From NCBI GenBank assembly GCA_960531495.1, contig OY482859.1, positions 31,265,481 to 31,329,480 on the forward strand: DNA of 64,000 nt. The letters are read 5' to 3'. Origin of the DNA: Zeus faber. Its lineage: Eukaryota > Chordata > Actinopteri > Zeiformes > Zeidae. Positions 1 to 10,948 of this stretch are shown here, piece after piece; positions within the stretch are counted from its first letter, which is position 1, and the number at the start of each line of letters is the position of its first letter. Under the pieces are notes generated by a model. It was not told where the DNA came from and made no database searches. It saw only the letters and a list, made by a program, of their open reading frames with translations. The position numbers and the translations under genes are program-made.

Positions 1-178
1 ACTGTCACGATCCTCTCCTGCCTTGATTCCCTCTCTGTCTCTAGGTCCCTCTGTCCCTCTGTGGCTCTATCGGTCTCTGTCTCCCTCTAGCCCTCTCTAG
101 CTCCCTCTGTCTGCCTCTAGGTCCCTCTGTCCCTCTTTGGCTCCCTCTGTCTGTGTCTGGTGTCACGTGATATCTCTG
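1..178. repeat. CT-rich imperfect tandem repeat
   Basis: Pyrimidine-rich low-complexity DNA built from CCCTCTGTC / CTCTAGGTC words. The segment starting at 39 recurs at 115 (period about 76 bp). No coding signal. Confidence 0.6.
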
Positions 179-601
179 TCATTGCACACCTGTCCCCAGT
201 CAGAAATCTCACTACCTGTCTTTGAATATAAAAAATAAAATAATAATAAATAAATTTAAAAAATGGAAAAAAGGCTACTTTTTCCCAATCACACCAGAAA
301 CATGACACCCCGACAGACCTCCCTTTTTCTGGCACTTTCGGGACGTCGAATGTGACACACCAGAAAGAAGTGCTGTACTCGTCTACTGGCATTGGGAAAG
401 TAGTCGATCGCCTTTTTAACGTATTTACCCGCGTTTAAAAAGCCACATATACGTGATAATTAGGTGGAAAAATGGCATCAAGCATCCTGAGAAGCCTGTA
501 AGCCAGCTTCTGTTCTGACATGTCACATAGTGATGGGCGTATGGCCAAAAATGTTATCATGATAAAGTATTTCATACCATTCGATTCCCATATTTATCAC
601 G
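179..601. other. Non-coding, AT-rich; decayed interspersed repeat
   Basis: No gene is visible. A segment near 530-600 (ATGTTATCATGATAAAGTAT and following) looks like an old interspersed repeat into which the Tc1-like element at 602 was inserted. Confidence 0.4.
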
Positions 602-1672
602 ATATACACAATCAGCCACAACATTAAAACCATTGACAGGTGATGTGAATAACATTGATCATCTCGTTACAATGACACCTGTTGAGGGGTCGGACGAATT
701 AGGCAGCAAGTGAACAGTCAGTACTTGAAGTTGATGCGTTGGAACTAGGATAAAAGCTTAAGGATCTGAGAGACTTTGACAAGGGCAAATTGTGAAGGCT
801 AGATGATTGGGTTAGAGCATCTACAAAATGACAGATCTTGTGTTCACTGTATGCAGTGGTTAATACCTACCAAAAATGGTCAAAGGAAGGACAACCGGTG
901 AACTGGCAACAGGGTCAAGACCGCTCAAGGCTCATTGTTGCGCGTGGGGGTCTGGTCTGAATCTAATCCCACAGAAGAGCTACTGTAGCCCAAATTGCTG
1001 AAAAAGGTAATGTTGGCTATGATAGAATGGTGTCAAAACTCACGGTGCATCTGGTCACACTGCCCATGCTGACCCCTGTCCACCGCTGAAAGTGCCTACA
1101 ATGGGCACGAGTGTCAGAACTGAACCATAGAGCAATGGAAGAAGGGGTCCTGGTCTGATGAATAATGGTTTCCTTTATATTTTGTGGATTGCAGCAGGAT
1201 GCACTATGGGAGGAAGGCAAGCCGGCAGAGGCAATGTGATGCTGGGAAACCATGGGTCCTGGCATTCATGTGGATGTTACACGTACCACTTACCTAAACA
1301 TTGTTGCAGACCAATATACCCCTTCATGACATTAACTTCATGTTATTCCCCGATGACAGGGAATAATGTGGATAATGCGCAGGATCAGCAGGAAAATGCG
1401 CCATGCCAGACTTCAAAAATTGTTCATGAATGGTTTGACAAAGAGTTCAAAAGTGTTGACCTGGCCTCCAAATTCATCTGGCATCCGTGGGATGTGCTGG
1501 AACCACAAGCCAAATCTATGGAGGCCCCACCTTGCAACTTAATAGATCTGCTGCAAAGGTCTTGTGGATTCCATGCCTTGACGGATCAGAGCTGTTTTGG
1601 CGGCAAGAGGAGGACCTACACAATATTAGGCAGGTGGTTGATCGATGAATGTTGTGGCTGATTGGTGTATAT
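602..1672 (+). mobile_element. Decayed Tc1-like DNA transposon
   Basis: The left end (602-624, contains CACAATCAGCCACAACAT) and right end (1649-1672, contains ATGTTGTGGCTGATTGGTGT) are inverted copies of each other. Between them is a transposase relic. The element sits at a TA dinucleotide, as Tc1/mariner elements do. The length of about 1.07 kb is shorter than an intact element because of internal deletions. Confidence 0.85.
770..1650 (+). pseudogene. Tc1-like transposase pseudogene
   Basis: The relic encodes a Tc1/mariner cut-and-paste transposase (N-terminal HTH DNA binding, C-terminal DDE nuclease). The DNA reads KDLRDFDKG-like near 770-800 (start of the HTH part). A longer open piece at 1158-1661 carries CTMGGRQAG, ADQ-like and QQENAPCQ words typical of the catalytic half (the N of the QDNAP-type motif is altered), then the KSMEAPPCN C-terminal stretch. 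Frames switch several times and the region between the HTH and the catalytic domain is shortened, so no active enzyme is encoded. Family assignment is from recognition of conserved stretches, not from a search. Confidence 0.8.
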
Positions 1673-3046
1673 AGAAAATAAATCATAATTTCTGTTAAAT
1701 GCTTTTTTTTATGAATGCCATAATGCATTAAACCCATTTATGATGGAATGAAATTGTCCAAAATAAACTGTTTAGGCAAATTACATTTTTGTTAAATTTT
1801 TCAACAGTCTCAAAACAAAAAATCTGCATTGTAAAAAAAATATTCAAACAAAACTTCGAAGCAATTAGCATCCTTCTCTTTTTTTTTTTTTTACAAAATA
1901 CAGTACATCTCAGAAAAATACAGGAAGACATCTGACGAAAAAATGCTAAACTGTATTTTTATATGAGGAACATTGCACAGCAATCGTAATGTAAGTCTGG
2001 AAGTAACAAGCTGTTTTTGTAACATTTCACTTAAATTTAACTTAGGTAAAGTCAAGAACAAAATAAAAATGGCAAGTAGGCCTAAATCTAAATAAATAAT
2101 AAAGTTTGTGGCATTGCCGTCTTCGTCGGCATGCCTCGTTGACGTATTTTACACAAAGGACATTTACTGTTTTCTTTGGGTCGGAACTTAAATGTCCCAA
2201 AAGAATGTATGTAGCCCTCTTGTCAATGATACATCATCTGTCCTCTTCTCCGAATTGCTCATTTTGGACACGGTGCAACCTACCCAGGAGGGAAGGGGCA
2301 GGGCTTCGTTGTATTTCGACAAACGTAATTGGCTGAAGGTGAAAGGTCAGCTTTTTATCTTGCAAATTGATTGGCTTTTTGTTGCCATTTTCCGAAATAA
2401 ATGTACAGATCTGCCGAAGACATTATCAAAACAACCTAGCATATTTTATTCCGACATAGAGGAAAAAAATATATAGTGAAAGTTATCGTTATCCTTTTAT
2501 CACAGCACTTTGTGTCAATCTGCACCACTGCGCAATGGATGACAACTTATCTGAAACAGCACAGTTTAGTTCTGTTTTAGAAAAGTTGTCATCCTTTGTG
2601 CAATGGTGCTTAAGGGGCGCTTGCCTTTGACATTCAGACGATTGATTGGCCAAGATATTAAATTCATTCAACCACAGGTTTACCAAAAACAAATAACAGA
2701 AAAATAAAACGAAAAATAAAATTCCAACAATTTGGACCTCCGAGTCCTGGCCAAACTTAACAAAGATAAGTAAAAATACAATTAAAATATAGTACAAATC
2801 CAGTGCTGTGTCGGAAATGTATGCCTCACCCTCCATCTGGGTGGACAAATTCAAGCTTGGTCACATAGGTCAGGCTAAGTTTTGATAAAAATTATGGTCG
2901 CAAAAATACATCAATGCAAAATGGCACATTATTAATAATAATTTCACGTTATAATGTTATAATATGATTTTGACATTTAAACTTGATCTTTTCACTTAAC
3001 AACAAATTAATTTAATTAATGTATTGATTACTTGTGATAACATAAT
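1673..3046. other. AT-rich non-coding DNA
   Basis: No conserved coding frame was recognised on either strand; short ORFs here have no recognisable motifs. It holds homopolymer T/A runs and the hairpin described at 2522-2609. Confidence 0.45.
2522..2609. repeat. 38-bp inverted repeat with 12-nt loop
   Basis: The arms at 2522-2559 and 2572-2609 pair at 33 of 38 positions without gaps, leaving the loop 2560-2571. The core arm word GGATGACAACTT is exactly complementary. It could be a foldback MITE remnant or a pre-miRNA-like hairpin; the sequence alone does not decide. Confidence 0.8.
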
Positions 3047-3059
3047 GATTTTATAATCC
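3047..3059 (+). repeat. Target-site duplication, left copy of L1-like insertion
   Basis: GATTTTATAATCC here matches GATTTTGTAATCC at 10936-10948, one mismatch in 13. The two copies bracket the L1-like LINE. Confidence 0.75.
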
Positions 3060-3061
3060 TT

Positions 3062-4500
3062 AAAAAATATTTTTTTACCTGTGCTCTCAGCATGCTGGGC
3101 ATACAACACAGAGTATTTGTATGCCATTGCATCTAGGACAGAGTTAGTCTGCAAGTCGAGTTCAAGTTCTCAACCTGCAATCCAACTCTTTGTTAATTCT
3201 TAAACCATCAAGAACTGCTGCAATAACACTGTCCTGTGGACGACAACATGTATTGAAAAACAGAATTATTCAGGCCCTGGAACAACAATTGGGCATGTGG
3301 CCTCTTCTTATAGTTATGGCAGTAAATTAGGGAGGAAAGGAGAGGAATGCAACCAGGAGGGTGTTGAGGTGCGTTAAAAGCAGGTGTGGTGGTGTGTGCA
3401 TGTGTGTGTGATGGGACCGCCTGTATGTTTGTGTGTGGGTGAGTATAAGGTGTCCACCGGTGAGTGTACAGGACTTATCCCAATTGGTTCTTGTGTATAA
3501 GGTCGGTATTATGTCACGGTGCCTCCGAGCAGCAGATAGGGCCCCGAAGCCCCCACCCAAAGCTCTGCAGTATAGACACCCCATGACTACTGTGTCACCC
3601 CACCCTGCAGCCACTGAAGACCTCGGGGCACCCAGAGAAGCCGGAGGCCCATGGCGCAACCCCTACACCCGGCCCAGAGGAGCATAACCTAGTCCCAGGG
3701 AGCACGAGGAGACCAGCACAAGACGCATCCGCAGGCACAGAACCTAGGCCATGGGCACCAGGCATGGACCACAGGCCTGGATCCAGGCCTTGCCGAACCC
3801 CCGATCCACATGCCCATCAAGGCCCCATGCAAGGGCAAGGCCCGCCCAACCGCAGCTGACCAGATGCCCCACCCGGCCGCAAGCACTGAGTGCCCATCCA
3901 CGGAGCAGAGTGTGCTCAGCGTGGGGCAACTGGATGTTAGCCCCCCCCCTGCCGACGCCAGCAGGCCGCCAGATACCCATACCCACAACCGCAAGCAGCA
4001 CCCCCAGGGGTCCCGGAAGGCAACCGACAGCGCTCTTAGCAGCCCCGTCAGGTCACAGCACACCTTAAGTCACCAGGCACAAGCCGTGAGGACTCACGCC
4101 CAGCTGACGGGGGGCCCTCCTGGCCACCCCCCGGCCAACCACGCCCCCACACAAACCCGCCAATGACCTCCCACCCCGGAAAACCTCAGTCCTTAATGTG
4201 TGCTGTTGGTAATTGCAGTTTAAATTGCGGGGTGTGGGGGTGCGAGTCCTTCAGGCAATACCCGAATCAACCGCACCCCTCCTGCCACGCAGACCCTGGT
4301 CTGGTGGAGTGTTGTTCCGGGTAGGATTAGTGTGCAAGTGTATGTGTTTTATGCTAATATGAGTAGAACTAAAATTTTGGGACGGACGAGAAGCACGCTG
4401 GGGCAGGAGAGTGACATGCAAGATGGCAGCCGCTTTCCACATCCCCACCCACATAGCTAGCATCCCACCCATCCTGCAAGCCCTAGGCCTATTGTGTGGT
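3062..4500 (-). other. 3' UTR of the L1-like LINE (copy 1)
   Basis: This block recurs at 22857-24481 and 46556-47430 in the same orientation. All three begin on the plus strand with a T run followed by CTGTCAGCATGCTGGGCATA-like sequence. Each is truncated differently at the right, as expected for 5'-truncated LINE 3' ends. Compared with the other two, this copy lacks roughly 180 bp near 3240, and its GT tract is short and interrupted. ORFs on either strand in the GC-rich part are not conserved as proteins. Confidence 0.75.
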
Positions 4501-4540
4501 ATATGGACTGAGTCTGAGTTTTGGCACCAGGAGTGATAGG

Positions 4541-6283
4541 TTAGGCATGACCACAGGACCAGACAGAACGACTAACCAGCCACAGCATGACAGGCCACCC
4601 ACCGCTTTTGGCTTTTTTGGCAATTGTTAAGACGATCACAATGGGTTTGTGATGTTTAAGTGGTGGGTCCACTGAGGAGAGGTCACTGAGGAGACATATA
4701 GTCGGGGAGAGTGGAATGCTGTGACCCAGAAGGGTTGATAGCTTCTTGGTGATGCTGGTCCAGAATGCTAGGATAGGTGGGCAGTGCAAGAAGTCATGAA
4801 AGTAGTCATCTCTGGTATTAGGGGAACAGTGTTACCAAAGGTCTTAATCCACAAAACGCATTTTGAACGTTTTGTGTTCCATGATATGAGCTCTGTGCAG
4901 AATCTTGTATTGGATGAGTTGCATTTTGGAATTGCAGGTCAAAGAAAAGGTGCTGTTGCAAATAAACTTCCAGAGGTTGATATCGGGGGGGAACAGCAAG
5001 GTCTCTTTCCCATTCCATTGTAGGTAAAGATGAAGTGTCATCTGTTTTTCATAAAAGTTTGTATATTCTGGAAATGGGATTTTTTTTAAATGACCAATAT
5101 GAGTGAGATTTTCAATTATTGGAGGTGATTGTAGGATGTAGTTTGTCAATTGGATTTTAACTTTTAGACACCGCTGTAGTTGAAGGAATAGAAGGAAGCT
5201 GTGGCCACTGATATTATACTTTTGGGTTTAGGTTGGGATAGATATAAGAAAATTGTTTTCAAAAATGTGTTCCAGATGAGTAATTCCTTGTCTTTTCCAA
5301 GACCTGAAGATTATTGATCTGTTTTTAACCAGAAAGTCTGGGTTGTACCAGATTGGCGTGAATTTGTTTGGATATAGAGTGTGACCACTGAGTTTGAGGA
5401 ATCTCCACAATGCTGACAGAGTTGTTTCGATGAATGAGTTTTTAAAGCAATTATGTTTCCTTATTGATTCAGTCAGCAATGGGAGATCAGATAATGATAA
5501 CTCCTGACATGCTGTTTGCTCAATGTCTCGGAATCCATGGCCCAATTGTTGCTCTGGTTGTACCCATTTAATTATAAATTCAGGTTGGTTCGCTAGATAG
5601 TAATATCTGAAGTTTGGGGCTGCTAGGCCTCCAAAGTCATTGTTTTTCTGTAGTGTTGCTAGTTCAATTCTCGGTTTCCTTTATTTCCAAAAAAATGTAT
5701 TGACGATTGAGTCCAGAGTATTAAACCAATGTACTGTTGGTTGCACTGGGGTCATAAAAATATATAGTTTATTTTTGGTAGTCTATTCATTTTCAATGCT
5801 GCTAACCTACCAATAAGTGAGATGGGTAGGTTGTTTCATTGAATGAGTGGATTTGAATGGATTTGAGCAATGCAGTAAAGTTAAGGGTAAACAAATCTGA
5901 CGGATTGGTAGAGATATCAATACCAAGGTATCTTATTTTGCCCACTGTGATGGTTATGGGAAGCTTCTGGGTTACAGCATTGCAGCCCCCCCCCCCACTG
6001 AGTGGTAAGACAATGGTTTTAGTCCAATTTATTGAATAGTCTCAGATAGCTGAGAATTTAGAGATTGAACACCTCCGGTAGGGATGATACTGGGTTCTCT
6101 ATGTACAATAACATATTGTCTGCATACAAACTGATTTTGTGAACGGAATTTCTTGTTTGTATGCCAACAAATTTATTGTTTTGATGGAAGGCCGCTGTGA
6201 GGGGTTCAATAAAGATGATGAATAGTAAAGGGGAGAGCGGACATCCTTGTCTTGTGGCACGTTGTAGAGTGAAACGCTATCAA
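4541..6283 (-). pseudogene. L1-like ORF2, RT and C-terminal part
   Basis: Read on the minus strand from 6283, the sequence encodes the RT stretch RQGCPLSPLLF, then the catalytic box SLYADN near 6101-6143. Active enzymes have [FY]ADD at that place, so a catalytic aspartate is replaced by Asn. The long tryptophan-rich C-terminal region follows (ORFs at 5228-5545, 4844-5149 and 4541-4789). Several frameshifts and stops separate these pieces, so the copy is inactive. Confidence 0.85.
6278..6283 (+). repeat. Target-site duplication, left copy of L2-type insertion
   Basis: TATCAA at 6278-6283 is repeated at 9354-9359. Removing 6284-9353 plus one copy restores a continuous L1-like RT sequence. Confidence 0.7.
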
Positions 6284-6929
6284 TTACTATCATTACTGAC
6301 TAAATCTGTTTTATTGTTGTCGTTTGTTGTTGTCCTTTGCTGTTGTTTTTCTTGATATTATTGCTGGTTCAGTCTTATTTGGCACTTACTTTGTCCTAGC
6401 TGGTTCAGGGTAGTACCGGCATAACTGCTCAGCCATCAGCAAGGGTGTGAGCCAAGCAACCCCCTCTAATCAGTAAACCCTTTGTCTAACTTTCTGGGCG
6501 TGTCCTCCTTCCGCTGAACAGGGATAAATACCCTGCACTACAAACTGAACTCTGAGTCGAGCTCTAGTGCTGAGGTTGCTGTGTAGTGTATCACTGCTCG
6601 TATTGTAGTATTGCAACGTGGACTACTGGTTTGACTCTGCACATTTCACTGCTATTTGCTGATCTGCCAACAAGCTTGTGTTCCAGACACACCCCCTATT
6701 CAAGTAAGTCCTCTCTTATGTGGGCGTGCTCTTAGCCAGGTGCAACCCTAATCACACGAGCAGCTGTATTCTATCACCTATTTATGGTCCTGCCCTTGAA
6801 GTGTTAGCTTCAAGCGTTGGCCCATTTGTAGTCGCTCTCGTGTGAAGACGCACGTCTACCTCTGCACGTCAACCGAAGCAAGGACACCGAACAAGGCAAA
6901 CCCGCCTTCTTTCTCTCACTCCATACAAA

Positions 6930-8453
6930 ATGTGCTACTACCGCATCACTACAACTTCAAGGTCACCCAGAAAGCCTCGTCATACCATACGCCGATGCAA
7001 TCCGGGTAACCTCAGGTCCCTGCAGCAAACATCTTCTGCAAAGACCTCCTTCTCTGTTGGCTTGTGGAATTGTCGATCTGCAGTTAACAAGGCAGACTTC
7101 ATTTCTGGTCATGCCAACAACCTCTCCTTGGAGCTCCTTGCTCTCACTGAGACATGGATTAAACCGGAAGATAGCGCAACCCCGGCTGCACTCTCCACTA
7201 ACTACACATTCTCCCACACATCCAGACCATCTGGCCGTGGTGGTGGGACTGGCCTGCTAATTTCCAACACATGGAAATTTAATCCACTGCTGCCTTTAAA
7301 CAACTTTGCCTCCTTTGAATATCACGCCGTCTTGGTGACTGCTCCGGTGAAAGCCTATGTGGTCGTCATCTACCGTCCCCCAGGACAACTAGGTGACTTC
7401 CTACATGAGCTTGACACCCTGCCGTCATCAATTCCTGAGCATGAGTGTCCCATGCTCGTCCTCGGAGACTTGGACAGTGCAAGCTCGGCTGACTTCCTGT
7501 CTTTGGTTCGCTCGTTCGACCTAAGACAGGTCCCGACTCCACCGACTCACAAGGCTGGCAAAGAGCTTGATCTCATTCTTGCTCGGAGCTGTACCACGGA
7601 CAACCTATGGGTCACTCCTCTTCATCTCTCTGACCACTTCTTCATCCACTTCAATGTCCAGCTACCAAAACAACCCCCCACCTCCCCACCCATGGTTACT
7701 ATCCGCAGCAATCTCTGCAACTTGTCTCCCACCCACTTCTCCTCTGTGCTCTCCTCTTCTCTTCCACCCCACGGCACTTTCTCCTCTCTGCAGGTTAATG
7801 ATGCCACTGACTCCCTCTGCTCCACCTTGAGCTCATGTCTGGATAGCCTGTGTCCACTATCCACCAGACCTGCTCAATCTACCCAGTCGCACCCTTGGCT
7901 GACTGACACCCTCCGGACAACGCGCACTGACCTCAGAGCAGCCGAGAGGAAATGGCACAAATCCAAAACAATTGAGGATCTTGCAAGCTACCAGACACTG
8001 CTGTCCTCCTTCTCGTCCAGCATCACTGCTGCCAAGAAGGCCTTCTTCAACGATAGGATCAACGGTGCCACAGACACACGTAAATTATTCGCCACCTTCA
8101 AGTCTCTGCTTTACCCTCCACCACCTCCCCCAGCTACTAACCTCACTGCTGACTGCCTTGCCTCCTTTTTTACGAACAAAGTGGCAGCCATCAGCAGCCA
8201 ATTCACTAAACAACTTACTCACAACCTGTCTTCTCCAGCCCTAGGCTCATCGTTCCCTGGTTTCACCCCCCTCGCTGAAAGTGAGGTATCTAAACTACTA
8301 ACATGTAGCTGTCCTGCTACCTGTCCGCTAGATCCGATCCCATCTAACCTCCTTCAAGCCATATCACCGATTATCACCCCGGCATTCACAAATGTGATTA
8401 ATTCTTCCCTAAATTCCGGCACTTTCCCTTCCGCTTTCAAAGCGGCTCGGTAA
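6930..8453 (+). pseudogene. L2-type LINE endonuclease and RT N-terminus, truncated
   Basis: A 507-codon open frame. Residues about 40-240 form an apurinic-type endonuclease: GLWNCRS start, LTETW, VVIYRPPG, LGDLDSA (the usual GDFN/GDLN box) and LSDHF with the catalytic His. Residues about 250-450 form the linker typical of L2/CR1 ORF2. The frame ends at FPSAFKAAR, just where the first RT motif would start, and a TAA follows. The protein would cut DNA but could not reverse-transcribe. No stop interrupts the EN part, so it decayed late or was copied in trans. Confidence 0.85.
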
Positions 8454-8914
8454 CTAGAAGCTGCTCTACACCATCTGAGCGAGGTCAGCTACGCTTAGCC
8501 CGTGACTGGAAGATGCTGGCTGACATTGGCCGACAGCTGGTTTTTCCTCCAGAGATTGCTACAACTACCCTGAGACCTGACCTGATGCTGTGGTCTCCTT
8601 CTCTGAAGAAGGTGTACATCATCGAACTCACAGTACCCTGGGAGGACGCAGTGGATGAGGCTTATGAGCGAAAACATCTACGCTACGCTGAGCTCGCTGC
8701 TGAAGCACAACACCGTGGCTTGAACGCTGAGGTCCGCCCAGTGGAGGTCGGATGCAGAGTGTTTGTGGCAAGATCTACCACCAGACTGTTCACTGACCTG
8801 GGAGTTAGAGGCCAGAACCAGCGCTCAGCCATCAATGCTGCATCAGAGGCAGCCGAAAGGAGCAGCCAGTGGCTTTTTATGAGGAGGAAAGACCCCTGTT
8901 GGGCCCCAAAGTAG
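8454..8914 (+). pseudogene. PD-(D/E)XK-like module from another retroelement
   Basis: Open frame of about 150 codons (ATG-initiated part 8513-8914) containing RDWKMLADIG, then RPDLMLWS, a short spacer and YIIELTVPWED, then VGCRVFVA and a basic tail ending KRKDP-like (RRKDPCW). The PD...x(n)...ELT arrangement resembles the restriction-like endonuclease fold found at the C-terminus of R2/NeSL-type non-LTR elements; that assignment is inference. I recognise the module as a widespread fish repeat-encoded domain. The 3' sequence (9050-9130) is homologous to DNA after the second copy at 50290-50400. It is joined directly to an L2 endonuclease ORF without its own RT. Confidence 0.6.
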
Positions 8915-9289
8915 CAAACCAGTAGGTATGCGGTCAGCTTTGGCTTGACTCAGGGAGTAGGACGCCCCTGCCATGCATAGTCCCTCGAGAAGTCTGCCAT
9001 CAATAGGCTCTCTTTCTCGTTACGAGTCTGGACTCACGCAAGCTCAGGTCCGATCAGCCTGTAGCTGGCCACCTTGGGGAGGGTGTAAATTGTAGAGGCG
9101 GAAACATCCCAAGATGCAAGGATACACTACTGATGATGCGTATCCAGCTCCCACCATTCACCACCATTCATCACCAAGACGACAAGATGACATTAAGACG
9201 TTCTACCATTCATCACGACACTCTTAGGTATGTGCTTGCACAAGGAATTTACATCTTATCCTGTGTTTGATGAACTGAATGTTTTTCTC

Positions 9290-9353
9290 CCTTGTAAGTC
9301 GCTTTGGATAAAAGCGTCTGCTAAATGACTAAATGTAAATGTAAATGTAAATG
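9290..9353 (+). other. L2-type 3' tail with RT-recognition stem-loop
   Basis: Contains GTCGCTTTGGATAAAAGCG, a stem with GGATA in the loop. In the eel LINE UnaL2 this structure is recognised by the reverse transcriptase. It is followed by short TAAATG/TGTAAA repeats. The same tail is on the SINEs at 24137-24336 and 49174-49374, and in decayed form at 55365-55512. Confidence 0.8.
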
Positions 9354-9359
9354 TATCAA

Positions 9360-10420
9360 GTGTAACCATTGGTGATGACAAAAGCAGGTGGGGAGTATAG
9401 GATAATGATCCATTGAATGACTCTCTAAAGCCAAATTTGTTGAGGGTTGAAATGAGATATGTCTCATTAACTCTGTCAAATGCTTTTTCGGCATCTAAAG
9501 AAGCAATAACAGTATTTAAGTTGTTCCTTTGAGATATGCTGAGAAGAATGAATAAATGGCACATATTGCTGTATGCCTTTGACAAACCCTGTTTGGTCTG
9601 GGTGAATTCAAAATTGAATTATTTTTTCAATTCTGTTGGTAAGTGTTATATTAATTATCTTTAAATTGCAAATAATAAGGCTCATGAGTCTATAACTGGA
9701 GGTGAGGGTTAGGTCCTTATTGGGATTGAGCAAAACCAAAATGAGAGCGGTATTCATGTGCGGAGGCATGGTGGAGGTTGACTTAATCTCTGTAACCATT
9801 CTGATGAATAATAAGTAACAGAGATACTTGTCAAGAAATGGTCGATTCTAGAGAAGCTTTGGTGGGGTGGTGAATATTATGTGTAGTCTCTATTATGTCG
9901 ATTATTTGATCGCAAGACAATCGGCAGGAGCAAAATCACTCATATATTGTTTTATAGATTAACAGGATTTGTGATTATTTCTGGTTTGAGAACGGTTTAA
10001 ACTTGGATCCAGTACTGTGTTGAAGTCTCCTCCCAATATAATAACTGATTCAGAGAATTCGAAGAGTTTTGAAAATATATTGTGAAAAGAATTTGGGTCA
10101 TCCTCATTGGGGCCATAAACATTAGCTATGGTAAATTTTATGTTACCTAAAATTCTGTTAATCATTATGTAACACCCTTCTGGGTCTGATATTGTGGTTT
10201 TATTTTGCTATGGGATACTTTTATTGATCGGTATAGAAACCTCTCTTTTTTTTGAGTTGTATGATGCAGAAAACATCTGATTAACCCATTTAGCTTTGAG
10301 TTTGAGGTGCTTGGATACAGTGAGGTCAGTTTCTTGCAGTTGACAGAAGCATGGGTTCATCCTGATGAGGTGATTTAGGATTTTGCTATGTTTAGCAGGT
10401 GAGCCCAAGCCTCTCACATT
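9360..10420 (-). pseudogene. L1-like ORF2, endonuclease and RT N-terminal part
   Basis: On the minus strand the ORFs read, in order: an endonuclease start VRGLGSPAKHSK (10208-10417), IANVYGPNEDD and GGDFNTVLDPS (9959-10165), then RT motifs SYRLMSLI (9608-9799) and SLDAEKAFDRV (9256-9585). These match the second copy at 48.8-50.8 kb. Frameshifts and stops between the pieces, and the L2-type insertion at its left edge, make it a pseudogene. Confidence 0.85.
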
Positions 10421-10935
10421 CCAACTAACAAACTAAATGGGTGTCACTGAAGTTAGTTAAGGGGTCATGGCACTGTGCATCTAAGGCAATAGCTATACTA
10501 CCGTGCCCATGCTTTCCCATAGATAAGTTTGAGTTTTCCTCCTTTACATTCCTTTTTCCTGTCCTAGTATTGCAGGACGTTTGTAGGGATACATATCTAC
10601 ATAAACAGAAAATGATAAACATAGAACATTGCAGAATTAGACATACATATAGTGAGAGACCCAATAGAGTGAGAGTGATGGGAGAAGTTGGGAGAGAGGG
10701 ATTAGGGAGGTGAAATGATGAGAAAAGTAGGGAGGGGGGATTAGGAATGTGGGATGATAGTGTGAGCAATATATTAAATCCTGACATAGATAGCATGCTA
10801 ATTTTTACACCTCGCAGTATATAAATACCAGAACTGCCAAAAAACATTCTTAATTATCAGAAAAACCATGGTGTGGTGGAAGAGTCTCGGAATAACAGAT
10901 TGTCTATATATTGTTTATCAACAACTAGCGATAGC

Positions 10936-10948
10936 GATTTTGTAATCC
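10936..10948 (+). repeat. Target-site duplication, right copy of L1-like insertion
   Basis: GATTTTGTAATCC, partner of 3047-3059. The proline-rich tandem array begins immediately after it, so the LINE landed at the left margin of the array. Confidence 0.75.

Larger units (their letters stand above)
6284..9353 (+). mobile_element. L2-type LINE with a foreign 3' module
   Basis: The element is inserted in the minus-strand L1-like LINE with a 6-bp duplication. It has a 5' UTR (6284-6929), an endonuclease ORF that runs into the start of an RT domain, an abrupt switch at about 8454 to an unrelated nuclease-like module, and a typical L2 3' end: CGCTTTGGATAAAAGCG stem-loop followed by TAAATG repeats (9299-9353). 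The RT catalytic domain is missing. Confidence 0.8.
3060..10935 (-). mobile_element. 5'-truncated L1-like LINE (copy 1), interrupted by an L2-type LINE
   Basis: The element lies on the minus strand: 5' truncation near 10935, apurinic endonuclease at 10.4-9.9 kb, reverse transcriptase from 9.8 kb leftwards, then a long GC-rich 3' UTR ending in a short A tail (T run at 3070-3076 on the plus strand). A 13-bp target duplication flanks it. The 3.07-kb L2-type LINE at 6284-9353 splits it at the sequence just before the RT motif RQGCPLSPLL. The 5' end matches an inter-ORF position of the second copy (about 48297), so ORF1 is absent. The clade is L1/Tx1-like by its EN and RT motifs. Confidence 0.85.

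Noticed and set aside
1516..1737. Minus-strand ORF inside the Tc1-like element
   Set aside because: Antisense shadow of the transposase relic.
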